From NCBI RefSeq assembly GCF_017810075.1, contig NZ_JADNYK010000001.1, forward strand, positions 248,001 to 312,000: 64,000 bases of DNA, given 5' to 3'. Made by a program: the position numbers and the translations under genes. This document shows positions 1 through 9,433 of this stretch, piece after piece. Below the pieces are notes generated by a model, which was not told the DNA's origin, did not search any database, and saw only the letters and a list, made by a program, of their open reading frames with translations. Position 1 is the stretch's first letter. Each line of letters starts with the position of its first letter. Source of the stretch: Pseudozobellia sp. WGM2. GTDB lineage: Bacteria > Bacteroidota > Bacteroidia > Flavobacteriales > Flavobacteriaceae.

Positions 1-114
1 CTTAATGTATCGGAAATCGCCGTTAAACTGTGTAACCAAACTCCAAGTAATTTTGCCCGTTTTTTTAAAAAACAAACAGGCCTTTCCCCTAAAGAATATG
101 CACAGACAACGTAA
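1..114 (+). CDS. AraC-family transcriptional regulator, C-terminal fragment (cut by window start)
   Basis: Thirty-seven codons are open from the first base to a TAA at 112-114. The peptide LNVSEIAVKLC followed by SNFARFFKKQTGLSPKEYA is the second helix-turn-helix and the C-terminal signature of AraC/XylS regulators, which bind DNA through two such motifs. The N-terminal sensing domain lies outside the window, so the inducer cannot be guessed. The gene points towards the TonB receptor and the catabolic genes that follow on the same strand, so it may be their local regulator; that is inference from position only. Confidence 0.85.
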   Translation, partial: LNVSEIAVKLCNQTPSNFARFFKKQTGLSPKEYAQTT

Positions 115-709
115 GCTATAGGGCCATTAGGTTGTATTTCGGTCGTATATCTAATAACAAATGTACGATGTTCTACCTATTCAATTCAGCTGCTAAGTAG
201 GGGGTAGGCCCATAATTTAGTTATTTTTTGAGTTTCCGTATTTAGACAACTGTATGTTGAGCTTCCAATACTTCTCTACACTTTTTAATTTTCATAAATA
301 ACACATAAAGGGGTTTTACCATTCATCAATTGGCGTAGATATATTCCGGTATGGTTGTCCTATTATATTTTACTTCAAAAAATAATTTTGATGGTCAAGT
401 TGAGTACTGACAAGACCTGTATTTTATATCCTTAAAATCTCAATTGACCGACGGCTTATAAGGCCAACTTTCCAATTGAAGCTTTAATGAATAAGTTGAA
501 TTTAAAAAGACCCTAATTTTTTCAAGTTTAAAACGGAATATTTTTCTTGATTTACAAAAATGTATTGATTTTGAATAGTATAGTTCTTTTATTGATTCAC
601 ATTAATCATTATTATATTAGAAATTTGAAGACAATATTTTTAATATATTGATAAAATTAGAACATCAATATGATTAATGTTATTTTATTTCAACTTAAAC
701 TAACTTCAA
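115..709. other. Non-coding leader region ahead of the TonB receptor
   Basis: This 595-base, very AT-rich stretch has no convincing gene on either strand. It sits between the AraC-type regulator and the TonB receptor, so it probably holds the receptor promoter and any regulator sites. I looked for the Bacteroidota -7 element TAnnTTTG with TTTG about 19 nt upstream and found no clean match; AGAAATTTG near 619-627 is only a partial fit. Confidence 0.5.
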
Positions 710-3592
710 ATGAAAACACATGTTCGATTAATTTTAACTTGTTTCGGATTCTTTATGATTGGTTTTGTTCAAGCTCAAACGGGCGAAATCACTGGTCAAG
801 TTAAAGATGAATCCGGTATTGTATTACCAGGTGCGTCCGTTATAATTGATGGAACACAAAATGGAACAATGACCGATTTTGGTGGAAAATTTAGGCTTAG
901 TGGTCTAGATTCTGGAGATTACCAAGTAATTATTTCTTTTGTCGGTTTTACAAAACAGATAATTTCTGTGTCGGTACCGCAATCGCAACCTTTATCTGTT
1001 TCGCTATCAGAAGATGCCACGCAATTGGATGACGTTGTGGTGACCGGTGTATTTGATGCTCGCAGTCGTATGGATGCCTCTGTGGCAATTACAACTATCG
1101 GAGCTAAACAATTGGCAAGAGTTGCGCCCACTAGTTCTGCAGATTTGTTAAAGAACATACCGGGTGTTTTTGTAAATCAAGCAAGGGGAGAGATTTGGAA
1201 CTCCGTTTATTCAAGGGGGCTTTCAGCAAATTCAATTGATAACCTTAACGGATATAGATATGTATCCTTACAAGAGGATGGTTTACCTGTAACCAACGTA
1301 GAATTATACCCTGATTTATTTTTGAGAGCTGATGCCATGACCTCTCGTGTTGAAGCCGTTAGAGGGGGTACTGCCTCTATCTTGGGTGCCAATGCTCCTG
1401 GGGGAATCTTTAATTACGTATCTAAAACTGGAGGTTATGAGTTTGCCGGTGAAGTACGTGCCAAATATGGTCTTGAAGGCAATGGTGAGAATCCATATTA
1501 CAGGGCTGACTTTAATGTTGGTGGACCAATGAGCAAGGGTTGGACCTATAATGTTGGAGGTTTCTTCCGCCAATCCGATGGTGCAAGAGACCGTGGTTAT
1601 CCTATTAACAAGGGCGGTCAAATTAGAGCTAATATTGTAAAAAAATACAATTCAGGTTCGTTTAGGGTAAACCTAAAATATTTGAACGATAAGAACGATA
1701 GAATGGCTTTCATTCCTTCTACAAACTGGGAAGATCCACAGATAGCAGATGGTTTTTCTAAATATGATTCTTATGCCTTATATGACTTCTCAATGGAAGT
1801 GCCATTTAATGACGAAGGCTCTCGAACCATCAGTTCTACTGATTTGCTGCACAATATAGACCGCTCTGTTGGTTTCAACTGGGTGCAAGATTTAGGAAAA
1901 GGATTTTCACTCAAAAATGATTTCAAGTATTCTAGAAAAGATGATGAAAGAAATGCTACTGCAGTTGTTACGCCCATAAGCACTACCGACATTCCATTCT
2001 ATGCCATACCGGGCTTATTTGCCGGGCCTGCACCTCACCGTACGGGTACGTACAGATTTGCAGACCCAACTACCGGTCAAGAATTCGGTACCGTAACCTT
2101 GACCCCCAATGTTGGGCCCGGTGCTGTACCTGGGCCACCGGTACTTTTTACTCCGGGAGCAAATAATAATTTTCCTGGATCAAATATTCAGCCTAATTCA
2201 TTGCTGTTCATGCCATTGTTCTATACCGATATTGACAGAAATGAAATTGCAAATCAGTTAGTCTTTACCAAAAAAACAGAAAAAAGCAGTTTTAACCTAG
2301 GTAGCTTTTATAGCCGCTCAACTTTGGATATCACGAACTATAACAAAGGTATGGGCCTTAGTGGAGGTCTAATTCAAGATAGACCAGTACCCGCTCAGAT
2401 AACATTAGATGCCAATGATGGCAACACCTACGAAGTTACAAGCCCTGAAGGTTTCATGAATGTAGGGTGGACAGGTTCTGACAATGGCGAAACTACACAA
2501 GGTATATTTGCTCTTTTCTTTGGGCACAATTGGAAAATTACACCAAAACTAACTTTCGATTACGGACTTCGATATGAAAGTATAACTTCAGAAGGGTTTA
2601 ATTCTATAGCAATTGGAAATCCTCGACAGAATGACCCTTCTTTTGGAGGTCGTGATGGTAATCCGCTTACCCTTTGGGACAATGGTGGTGGAACAGCAGG
2701 TACTCCGATTAATTACGATTATGATTTAAATAGTTTCTCATACACTGCTGGTCTTAATTATAAATTTAGCGATCAACAGGCTATTTATGCAAGGTTTGCC
2801 CGTGGTAACAAAGCACCTTCAACTTCATTTTATTTAGATTTAAATAATGATGATTTAGTGAATACCTTGAATCAAAGTGAATCGCTTCTAGAAGAAATAA
2901 CCCAATTTGAAATAGGGTATAAAGTAAATACCGAAAAGTTGAAATTGGTGGCAACACCATTTTATAGTAACCTGAAAAATGTACCTAATATTCAAACTTT
3001 TTCAACTGAGAATCGTACAAACTACTCTCCGGCATATCAGTTTAACGAATACACAACATTAGGTTTTGAATTGGAAGGAACCTATAATATTACCGATAAG
3101 TGGTTGGTTAGGGCAAATGCAGTAATCCAAAACGCTAAGGCAGACAAATACACCGCTTGGGCCGAAGGTGAAGATGGTGCAGGTGACGATACAATTGTAG
3201 ATTACTCGGGTAATGAGGCGGATAACAGTGCTAACCTCATATTTAATATCAACCCCATTTACAACGGTGAAAAATTCTATGCGTCATTAAACTATAGTTA
3301 TATGGGAGACAGACAGGCGAATGTGCCAAATGCTTTTGTTCTACCGGCCTACGGCAACGTAGATTTAGCTTTTGGTTATGATTTTTCTAAAAAATTCGGA
3401 CTGCAACTAAATATTAATAATGTGTTGGACAAATACGGGATTTTAGGATGGCAAGGGCCAGGTGGTTTTCCACAGGCTCTAAACAGAGATGGTTTTGGTC
3501 CTGATTATATTGCCAACAATCCCAATGCAACTTTCTCAACACAGGGTAGCATGCCAAGAGCTTATTTCTTAACTGCCACTTATAGATTCTAA
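710..3592 (+). CDS. TonB-dependent outer-membrane receptor with N-terminal carboxypeptidase-regulatory-like domain
   Basis: This 960-residue protein has a signal peptide (about residues 1-23, ending VQAQ). A beta-sandwich CarboxypepD_reg-like domain follows (about 25-90, GEITGQVKDESG to YQVIISFVGF). Next come a plug domain (about 105-235, LDDVVVTGVFD, AVRGG, GGIFNYVSKTGG) and a long beta-barrel ending in TATYRF with the terminal aromatic typical of outer-membrane barrels. Such proteins import substrates across the outer membrane using TonB energy. No SusD partner follows, so it is not a classical glycan SusCD pair. A sulfatase starts 150 nt downstream and an inner-membrane transporter after that, which suggests it imports the substrate of the catabolic genes. 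The actual ligand is unknown. Confidence 0.9.
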   Translation: MKTHVRLILTCFGFFMIGFVQAQTGEITGQVKDESGIVLPGASVIIDGTQNGTMTDFGGKFRLSGLDSGDYQVIISFVGFTKQIISVSVPQSQPLSVSLSEDATQLDDVVVTGVFDARSRMDASVAITTIGAKQLARVAPTSSADLLKNIPGVFVNQARGEIWNSVYSRGLSANSIDNLNGYRYVSLQEDGLPVTNVELYPDLFLRADAMTSRVEAVRGGTASILGANAPGGIFNYVSKTGGYEFAGEVRAKYGLEGNGENPYYRADFNVGGPMSKGWTYNVGGFFRQSDGARDRGYPINKGGQIRANIVKKYNSGSFRVNLKYLNDKNDRMAFIPSTNWEDPQIADGFSKYDSYALYDFSMEVPFNDEGSRTISSTDLLHNIDRSVGFNWVQDLGKGFSLKNDFKYSRKDDERNATAVVTPISTTDIPFYAIPGLFAGPAPHRTGTYRFADPTTGQEFGTVTLTPNVGPGAVPGPPVLFTPGANNNFPGSNIQPNSLLFMPLFYTDIDRNEIANQLVFTKKTEKSSFNLGSFYSRSTLDITNYNKGMGLSGGLIQDRPVPAQITLDANDGNTYEVTSPEGFMNVGWTGSDNGETTQGIFALFFGHNWKITPKLTFDYGLRYESITSEGFNSIAIGNPRQNDPSFGGRDGNPLTLWDNGGGTAGTPINYDYDLNSFSYTAGLNYKFSDQQAIYARFARGNKAPSTSFYLDLNNDDLVNTLNQSESLLEEITQFEIGYKVNTEKLKLVATPFYSNLKNVPNIQTFSTENRTNYSPAYQFNEYTTLGFELEGTYNITDKWLVRANAVIQNAKADKYTAWAEGEDGAGDDTIVDYSGNEADNSANLIFNINPIYNGEKFYASLNYSYMGDRQANVPNAFVLPAYGNVDLAFGYDFSKKFGLQLNINNVLDKYGILGWQGPGGFPQALNRDGFGPDYIANNPNATFSTQGSMPRAYFLTATYRF

Positions 3593-3742
3593 TGTTTGCT
3601 TTCGTTTTTTGAATAAGTGTTTTTTTAAGCTAAGGGTATTGAATCTCAAGTTCCATATCCTTAGTTTCTTTCAAAAGACAAACCTCAATTTGATATTTTG
3701 CGAATTGAAAATGAGCATTTTATAATTTTAAAATATTGTTTT

Positions 3743-5368
3743 ATGAGAATACTGATTTTAGGAGTTTTTACCCTTTTCTGTCTTAGCTGTAAAGACGCCG
3801 CTACAAATAAAGAAGTGGCTACCCAGCCAGAAAAAAAACCGAACATAGTTTTGATTTTGGCAGATGATATGGGCTTTTCTGATTTGGGAAATTATGGATC
3901 AGAAATAAATACGCCCAGCCTTGATCGTCTTGCGTCTGAAGGAACACGGTTAACGCGTTTTTACACCAATACCATCTGCGCTCCTTCACGTACTAGTTTA
4001 CTTACTGGACAATATCCGCACAAAGCAGGTATGGGTTTCTTTAATGAAGATTTTGGGGTAAAAGGTTATGAAGGTTATATCAATAAAGAATCATTGACCC
4101 TGGGTGAGGTATTTAAGGCAGGTGGATATTCCACCTATATGGCCGGTAAATGGCATGTTGGCAATGAAAAACCCCATTGGCCACTACAGCGTGGTTTTGA
4201 TAATTTCTTTGGGTTTTTGGATGGTGGCGCCAGTTATTTTGATACTAAACCATTACTAAAGGGCCCGCCTTCAACCGCATTCTTATATGAAGGTAATGAG
4301 GTTTATAACATAGAGAAGGAAGATTTTTACTTAACCGATGAACTCACTACAAGAGCTATCGATTTTGTAAAGAACAATCCAGTAGAAAAGCCATTTCTAC
4401 TTTATATGGCCTATAATTCTCCGCATTGGCCTTTACACGCAAAACCAGAAGATATTGCCAAGTATAAAGGAAAATATGACGCTGGCTGGGATGAACTACG
4501 TAAACTCCGTTTTGAGAACATCAAAAAACTAGGACTTGCTGATGAAGACTGGAATCTTTTTAAAGATAAATTATTACCACCTTGGGATAGTTTAACTGAA
4601 GAAGAAAAAAGCGAATGGACTTTGAAAATGGAAGTTTATGCCGCTATGGTAGACAATTTGGACCAAAATATTGGAAAACTATTGAATCATTTAGGCACTA
4701 TGGGGCAATTGGATAATACGGTAGTTATTTTTCTATCTGATAATGGCGCGGAAAATATGGATGTTGGCAAAATGCCTTTTACGGTTAAACGAAATGAAGG
4801 CTCTGTGGGTACTGCGGGTTCAATGGAATCGTATTCCAAAAAATGGGCACAGGTATCTAACAGTCCACTAAGAAGTTATAAATCATCTCCTTATGAAGGG
4901 GGCCTAGCAACACCGTTTATCATACGCTATCCAAATCAAAAAGAAACGGGAAAGGTAATGAAAGGGGGTAGCCACGTGGTAGATATAATGCCCACTTTAT
5001 TAGATATCGCCAGTATTGAATACCCTGAAACCTATAATGGCACTAAAGCGAACGCCCTTGCCGGTGAAAGTTTTCTGCCCTTATTACAAGGTGAAGATTG
5101 GAACAGGGAACAACCCATTTGTTTTGAATGGTTTGGTGACCGTGCCGTTTGGTTGGGCGATTTAAAGGGTGTTCATCAGTACCAAAAAGAGTGGGAACTG
5201 TATGACCTTTCTACCGATAGAACAGAATCTAATGATATCGCAGCTTCTAAGCCAGAAATCATTGCTAAAATGGATTCGATTTATAACGTTTGGGCAAATG
5301 CCAATGGGGTTGTTGCTTGGTCAGAGGAGATGGGCAAAAAAACACAGTTTAGAAAATCTCCACACTAA
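3743..5368 (+). CDS. Cysteine-type sulfatase, predicted lipoprotein
   Basis: I take the ATG at 3743 because it places a lipoprotein signal right at the start (MRILILGVFT, lipobox ending LSC with Cys16); the upstream extension from a TTG at 3698 would bury it. The 541-residue protein shows the sulfatase fold: PNIVLILADDMG (metal-binding Asp41/42), the core motif CAPSRTSLLTGQ with Cys79 as the residue to be converted to formylglycine, GKWHVG, and SDNGAEN for metal binding. Sulfatases hydrolyse sulfate esters; the lipobox places it in the periplasm or on the surface. The MFS gene begins 12 nt downstream, so the two are surely co-transcribed. No sulfatase-maturating enzyme is in the window. Substrate unknown; the neighbouring ring-cleavage genes suggest an aryl sulfate (inference). 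Confidence 0.92.
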   Translation: MRILILGVFTLFCLSCKDAATNKEVATQPEKKPNIVLILADDMGFSDLGNYGSEINTPSLDRLASEGTRLTRFYTNTICAPSRTSLLTGQYPHKAGMGFFNEDFGVKGYEGYINKESLTLGEVFKAGGYSTYMAGKWHVGNEKPHWPLQRGFDNFFGFLDGGASYFDTKPLLKGPPSTAFLYEGNEVYNIEKEDFYLTDELTTRAIDFVKNNPVEKPFLLYMAYNSPHWPLHAKPEDIAKYKGKYDAGWDELRKLRFENIKKLGLADEDWNLFKDKLLPPWDSLTEEEKSEWTLKMEVYAAMVDNLDQNIGKLLNHLGTMGQLDNTVVIFLSDNGAENMDVGKMPFTVKRNEGSVGTAGSMESYSKKWAQVSNSPLRSYKSSPYEGGLATPFIIRYPNQKETGKVMKGGSHVVDIMPTLLDIASIEYPETYNGTKANALAGESFLPLLQGEDWNREQPICFEWFGDRAVWLGDLKGVHQYQKEWELYDLSTDRTESNDIAASKPEIIAKMDSIYNVWANANGVVAWSEEMGKKTQFRKSPH

Positions 5369-5380
5369 ATAATTAAAGCT

Positions 5381-6595
5381 ATGAAAAAATTCTTCTCCTA
5401 CGAGAATGGAATAGTAGGCCTAATGGCCTTGACGTTTGGCGTTCTATTTTTTGACCGGTTAGCACTTAATTATTTGGTGCCCTATGTCGCAAAAGATCTC
5501 AATTTAAACAACACCCAAATAGGCTTGTTAGCTGCGGGCTTGTCATTGGCTTGGGCCTTTTCCAGTTATTTTACAACAGCTTGGTCAGAGTCTAGAAACA
5601 AGAACAAAATTACGTTCATTGTTGCCATTTTCATCTTTTCGTTATGTTCATTTGGTTCCGGTATGGCGATTGGTTTTGGCACCTTATTGGTAGCCCGCTT
5701 GGTCATGGGTTTGGCAGAAGGCCCGGTTATTCCATTGGCGCAAGTTTTTGTTGAGCGAGAATCCACACCAGGTAGATTAGGTCTAAACGTAGGTATTCTA
5801 CAAGCAGTTGGTGGCGCACTGTTTGGATCTATTCTAGCTCCGGTGATTTTGATTCAGATCGCTGAAAATATTGGCTGGCGTACAGCATTTTACATAGCGG
5901 GTGTTCCTGGCTTGCTTCTAGGGTTGATAGCTGTATTTTATTTAAAAAAATCAACCGTAGAAAGTAGGGGAAGCGTACATAATGGTGGATTTAATGTCAA
6001 AGAATTGTGGAAACACAATAATATCAAGTGGGGAACTATGCTCGCGTGTTGCGTGTTTGGTTGGTGGTTTGCTACCATACCGTTCATCACTAAATTCTTT
6101 ACTGATGTCCAGGGGATGGATGCCGGTACCATGCAAAAAACTATGGGTTTGCTAGGGGTTGCGATGCTGATTTCATCTTTGTTTTTTCCTGGTATTTCCG
6201 ATAAGATAGGTAGAAAAAAAGCTTTATTGATCGCTGTAAGTTTAGGAATATTTTATCCGTTTGCAGTTTATTTTTTAAACGGCTCAGGTATTCATTTGCC
6301 AGCTATGTTTATTACCTATGCTATGGTGGGGACTATTCCTTTGGTTGCGGCCATCATTCCTTCCGAAGCAGTTCCCAATCGTCTTAAAGCAAAGGCTATT
6401 GGTTTTGTAACTGCCGTAGCTGAAATTGTAGGCGGAGTTATTATTCCTGCAGTGGCAGGAGGTCTTTCAGATGCCATTGATGAATCCGCATTTTTATGGG
6501 TAGCTGCCGTATTAGCAGTATTATCCTTGTTTTTCCTTTCTAAGTTAGAGGAAACCAAGGGAAAAGTTTTTAGTGATAGCAGTGTAAGCGAGTAG
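5381..6595 (+). CDS. Major facilitator superfamily transporter
   Basis: This 404-residue, highly hydrophobic protein has about 12 membrane segments in two halves with a charged central loop around residues 185-210 (FYLKKSTVESRG). Motifs such as FFDRLALNYLVPY in TM1 and VARLVMGLAEGPVIPLAQ resemble the anion:cation symporter branch of the MFS, which carries organic and aromatic acids. It lies 12 nt after the sulfatase stop and upstream of the ring-cleavage enzymes, so it probably brings the desulfated product into the cytoplasm. The family call is firm; the substrate is inferred from context. Confidence 0.88.
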   Translation: MKKFFSYENGIVGLMALTFGVLFFDRLALNYLVPYVAKDLNLNNTQIGLLAAGLSLAWAFSSYFTTAWSESRNKNKITFIVAIFIFSLCSFGSGMAIGFGTLLVARLVMGLAEGPVIPLAQVFVERESTPGRLGLNVGILQAVGGALFGSILAPVILIQIAENIGWRTAFYIAGVPGLLLGLIAVFYLKKSTVESRGSVHNGGFNVKELWKHNNIKWGTMLACCVFGWWFATIPFITKFFTDVQGMDAGTMQKTMGLLGVAMLISSLFFPGISDKIGRKKALLIAVSLGIFYPFAVYFLNGSGIHLPAMFITYAMVGTIPLVAAIIPSEAVPNRLKAKAIGFVTAVAEIVGGVIIPAVAGGLSDAIDESAFLWVAAVLAVLSLFFLSKLEETKGKVFSDSSVSE

Positions 6596-6688
6596 ATAAA
6601 TTGTTGAAACTCGGGCAACCAAGGCGTTAAAGTTATAAGAGAAACTATTAGTAAACGCCGAAATTTAATTAATTCTGAAATAAAGAGA

Positions 6689-6985
6689 ATGGCTAAAAAG
6701 GCAAATACGTATAAATTAAAATTAGAGCCTTTAGAACTGCTAAAACCTGATAATAAGGTCTATACGCCTATTGAATTTGAGTTTGGCAATCACGACAACA
6801 TATTCGCTATTATCGAACGCATGAAACAACGAGACCGTTTTAAAACAGAACAAGATTCGGTTGAATTTGCAATCGGCTTAAAACTTTTTAGCGAAGTAAT
6901 GTTAAGGAACAAAGACAATTCTTTGTTTGAAGATTTTAGGCCAGCCTTTGGCGCTATGATGAAAAAATTGAAGAGCAAAGAATAA
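6689..6985 (+). CDS. DUF3861-family small protein
   Basis: This 98-residue soluble protein has no signal peptide. The pattern KLKLEPLELL, FEFGNHDNIFAIIERMKQRDRF, EFAIGLKLFSEVMLRNKDN and FMKKLK-like end (GAMMKKLKSKE) matches what I remember of DUF3861, a family of small uncharacterised proteins with conserved NHD and GLKLF-EVML blocks. It lies between the transporter (93 nt upstream) and the dioxygenase (191 nt downstream) on the same strand. No function is known to me; its place within a catabolic run is either coincidental or hints at an accessory role. Confidence 0.75.
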   Translation: MAKKANTYKLKLEPLELLKPDNKVYTPIEFEFGNHDNIFAIIERMKQRDRFKTEQDSVEFAIGLKLFSEVMLRNKDNSLFEDFRPAFGAMMKKLKSKE

Positions 6986-7176
6986 AAGAATGTATTTCAT
7001 CATTAGTGACTCAAGAGTGTGATTAAATGAATAGTAAATACTGCTCTTGATTAGTACGGGTTTCAATAAGAGTTGATATTGAATAGTAATGCACTCCATA
7101 TGATTCATTAAAAAGGAGGAATACAATTAAATTTGTAATTATAGATTCGCAATAAAGTGTATAAATATTTATAGAA

Positions 7177-8169
7177 ATGGCAAAAAATCCACATTATTTT
7201 TCGCAAATGGCCCATGTTGAGGTCCTAACCAAAGACCTTGAGAAATCGGTGCATTTCTTTGGAGATATCGTTGGAATGGATATAACAGGAAGGGAAGAAG
7301 GTTCGGTTTATTTAAGGGCCTGGGGCGATTATTTTCATCATACCTTAAAACTGACCCAAAGCGACAGTTCTGGTTTGGGTCATATTGGATGGCGTGCAGA
7401 TAGTCCAGAAGCTTTGGAAGAAGCAGTTGAATATTTAGAAAGCATCGGTGCTGGTAGAGGATGGTATGATGGTGACCAAGGTCACGGTAAAGCGTTTAAA
7501 TTTCAATCTCCGGAAGGGCATATGCATGAAGTTTTTTGGGATGTGCAATGGCTTCGCGAAGAAGGGGAACGGGGTAGCGTGTATGCAGATCGCTATGCAA
7601 GCAATCGCTTAAATGGTGCAAACCCACGAAGGTTTGATCATGTAACCTATATGGTTTCAAAAGGGGCCTACCCTGCCGAAAAAGCATTTTGGAAAGCTTT
7701 AGGGTTTAAAAATCCGGATGAGATTCGTATTTCAGACGATATACCACCGATAGGCGGCTTGCACACCCTAGCAAACCTGTCTCATGACATTGCCATTTTT
7801 ACAGACCCGAATATAGAGCCCAATCAAGCAGTGTTAAATCACATTTGTTGGAATGTCGATAGCCGTGAGGAAGTGCTTTTGGCCTTAGATTACTTTATAG
7901 AAAAAGGGTATAAAAGTGTTATGGGTGCGCCTACGAGGCATAAAGCAGATGAAGGTTTCTTTATCTACATCGTAGATCCAGGGAGTGGAATCTTATTTGA
8001 ATATTATGCTTGTGCACGCTTGGTATTTGCACCGGACCATTTAGATGTTCATTATTTAAAGGACAATCCTAATGATGCATGGGGTTCTGTAAATCCCTTT
8101 GCGGAGATGGGCAAAGGCAAGAAATTAGGACTTTCAGAAGACGGAACCGTTAAACCGGCTGACATTTAG
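7177..8169 (+). CDS. Extradiol (catechol 2,3-dioxygenase-like) ring-cleavage dioxygenase, VOC superfamily
   Basis: This 330-residue protein is built of two vicinal-oxygen-chelate modules (about 10-125 and 150-280). The second carries a complete 2-His-1-carboxylate iron site: His155 in RRFDHVTYMV, His222 in LNHICWNV and Glu275 in GILFEYYA. The length and two-domain build fit type I extradiol dioxygenases, which open catechol-type rings next to the two hydroxyls. The next three genes encode a C-C-hydrolase-like alpha/beta hydrolase, a flavin hydroxylase and a FAH-family hydrolase, a standard meta-cleavage set. The ring substrate is not predictable from the sequence. The 191-nt gap upstream suggests its own promoter. 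Confidence 0.9.
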   Translation: MAKNPHYFSQMAHVEVLTKDLEKSVHFFGDIVGMDITGREEGSVYLRAWGDYFHHTLKLTQSDSSGLGHIGWRADSPEALEEAVEYLESIGAGRGWYDGDQGHGKAFKFQSPEGHMHEVFWDVQWLREEGERGSVYADRYASNRLNGANPRRFDHVTYMVSKGAYPAEKAFWKALGFKNPDEIRISDDIPPIGGLHTLANLSHDIAIFTDPNIEPNQAVLNHICWNVDSREEVLLALDYFIEKGYKSVMGAPTRHKADEGFFIYIVDPGSGILFEYYACARLVFAPDHLDVHYLKDNPNDAWGSVNPFAEMGKGKKLGLSEDGTVKPADI

Positions 8170-8234
8170 AGTAGCTATAAGTATATCGAATTGCAGTAAA
8201 AGAAAATTGAATAACTATAGATCAAGATGAATTC

Positions 8235-8250
8235 TTTCTATCGATAGAAA
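8235..8250. promoter_or_regulatory. 16-bp perfect palindrome between dioxygenase and hydrolase genes
   Basis: TTTCTATCGATAGAAA reads identically on both strands and lies 32 nt ahead of the alpha/beta-hydrolase start. Outer arms AATTCTT and AAGAATT extend the symmetry with a one-base offset, so the RNA could fold into a hairpin of about 13 pairs. No T-run follows, so it is not a clear terminator. It may be an operator or an RNA-processing or attenuation hairpin that sets different levels of the two enzymes. Confidence 0.45.
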
Positions 8251-8281
8251 AAGAATTGTCTCGATAAAAAACTAAAACACT

Positions 8282-9397
8282 ATGTGGCATTTTTTTCCGG
8301 GCAAGTATATGCCTTCTTATCAAGTAAATAGAGCATTGACCCAAGCGCATTACGGTGGGGGTGAATTTGCCGAGATTTTAGAAGCGGCAGGCAATATAGA
8401 CCCAGATAATAGAGAAACATTTAACGTAGCTTGGTTAAATAAAGGCAACGAAGTTTATGGTTGGGCAGAAGATTACGAAAATAAGAAAGCCTTTGTTTCC
8501 GCAAGACGAACCTATTTAAGGGCTTTCAATTATTTGCGTACTGCGGAGTTCTTTATGAACCTGCAAGACGAAAGAAAAATCGAAACCTATGTGAAAGCAC
8601 GTCAAGCGTTCATTAAAGCGACAAAATACTTTGACGAGAAGCCAATAACCGTAGAAGTTCCTTTCGAAGGTTCCTTTTTACCAGGATATCTTTTTAAGCC
8701 AAAAGGGGTTAAAAATCCACCGGTAATGGTCATGTTCGGAGGTTTAGATAGTTTGGCAGAAGAACTTTATTTTGGAATTGGTGACCACTTAATGGAGCGC
8801 GGTGTCGCATTATTGGCTATGGACGGACCCGGACAAGGGGCTGCTTTACGATTAAACCATATCCATTCCAGATATGACTATAATGTAGCTGGTACAGCGG
8901 TTTTAGACTGGGTCTTGGAAAACTTAAAAGAGGAAGTAGATACCACTAGTGTAGGTATTGCTGGTGTTTCGATGGGAGGGTATATGGCCGCACGCTGTGC
9001 GGCATTCGAGCCACGTTTTAAGGTGTGTATGATTTTTGGGGCAGTTTGGTCATATTATTCGGTATGGGCCGGTCGAAGTGGAAAACATCCACTAGCTGAA
9101 ATTGTACAACACATTATGGATGAAGATACCTACGAAGGTGTGCTTAAAAAATTGGAAGGTTTTACCTTGGAGAACGGTGTAGCGGAAAAAATTTCCATGC
9201 CCACATTTATTATGCACGGTGGCGGAGATAAACAAAATTTTGTGGAGCATGCCATCACACTGGAAAAGCATTTGACCTGTGAGCATGCAATGAAAATAGT
9301 TCCGGAAGGCGAAAGCGGATCACAACACTGCCAAGTGGATAATTTTATGCCAGCGCTAGATATGTTCGACTGGATTGCGGAAAAAATACATGCATAG
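8282..9397 (+). CDS. Alpha/beta hydrolase with helical N-terminus (DUF1100/FrsA-like, C-C hydrolase type)
   Basis: This is a 371-residue cytosolic protein. An all-helical N-terminal part (about 1-120, ARRTYLRAFNYLRTAEFF) precedes a hydrolase core with nucleophile Ser230 in GIAGVSMGGYM, the oxyanion segment VMFGGLDS, Asp316 in MHGGGDKQNF and His349 in SGSQHCQVDN. This layout recalls the 2,6-dihydroxypseudooxynicotine hydrolase group, which breaks carbon-carbon bonds of beta-diketone-like products. After an extradiol dioxygenase, such an enzyme would cleave the ring-fission product. An ordinary esterase function cannot be excluded. The gene ends 36 nt before the monooxygenase. Confidence 0.85.
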   Translation: MWHFFPGKYMPSYQVNRALTQAHYGGGEFAEILEAAGNIDPDNRETFNVAWLNKGNEVYGWAEDYENKKAFVSARRTYLRAFNYLRTAEFFMNLQDERKIETYVKARQAFIKATKYFDEKPITVEVPFEGSFLPGYLFKPKGVKNPPVMVMFGGLDSLAEELYFGIGDHLMERGVALLAMDGPGQGAALRLNHIHSRYDYNVAGTAVLDWVLENLKEEVDTTSVGIAGVSMGGYMAARCAAFEPRFKVCMIFGAVWSYYSVWAGRSGKHPLAEIVQHIMDEDTYEGVLKKLEGFTLENGVAEKISMPTFIMHGGGDKQNFVEHAITLEKHLTCEHAMKIVPEGESGSQHCQVDNFMPALDMFDWIAEKIHA

Positions 9398-9433
9398 CTG
9401 TTTTGCTGAATAATAATTTAAAAAGTTAGTAAT

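Noticed and set aside
919-1992. Minus-strand open frames inside the first TonB receptor gene
   Set aside because: They are short, overlap a clear receptor gene entirely and encode no recognisable motif.
710-6595. A classical SusCD polysaccharide utilisation locus
   Set aside because: The receptor is not followed by SusD and there is no glycoside hydrolase; a lone sulfatase and ring-cleavage genes fit better with an aromatic substrate.
6622-6658. Inverted repeat GGCGTT/AACGCC after the MFS gene as terminator
   Set aside because: Only 6 paired bases with a loop of more than 20 nt and no T-run.
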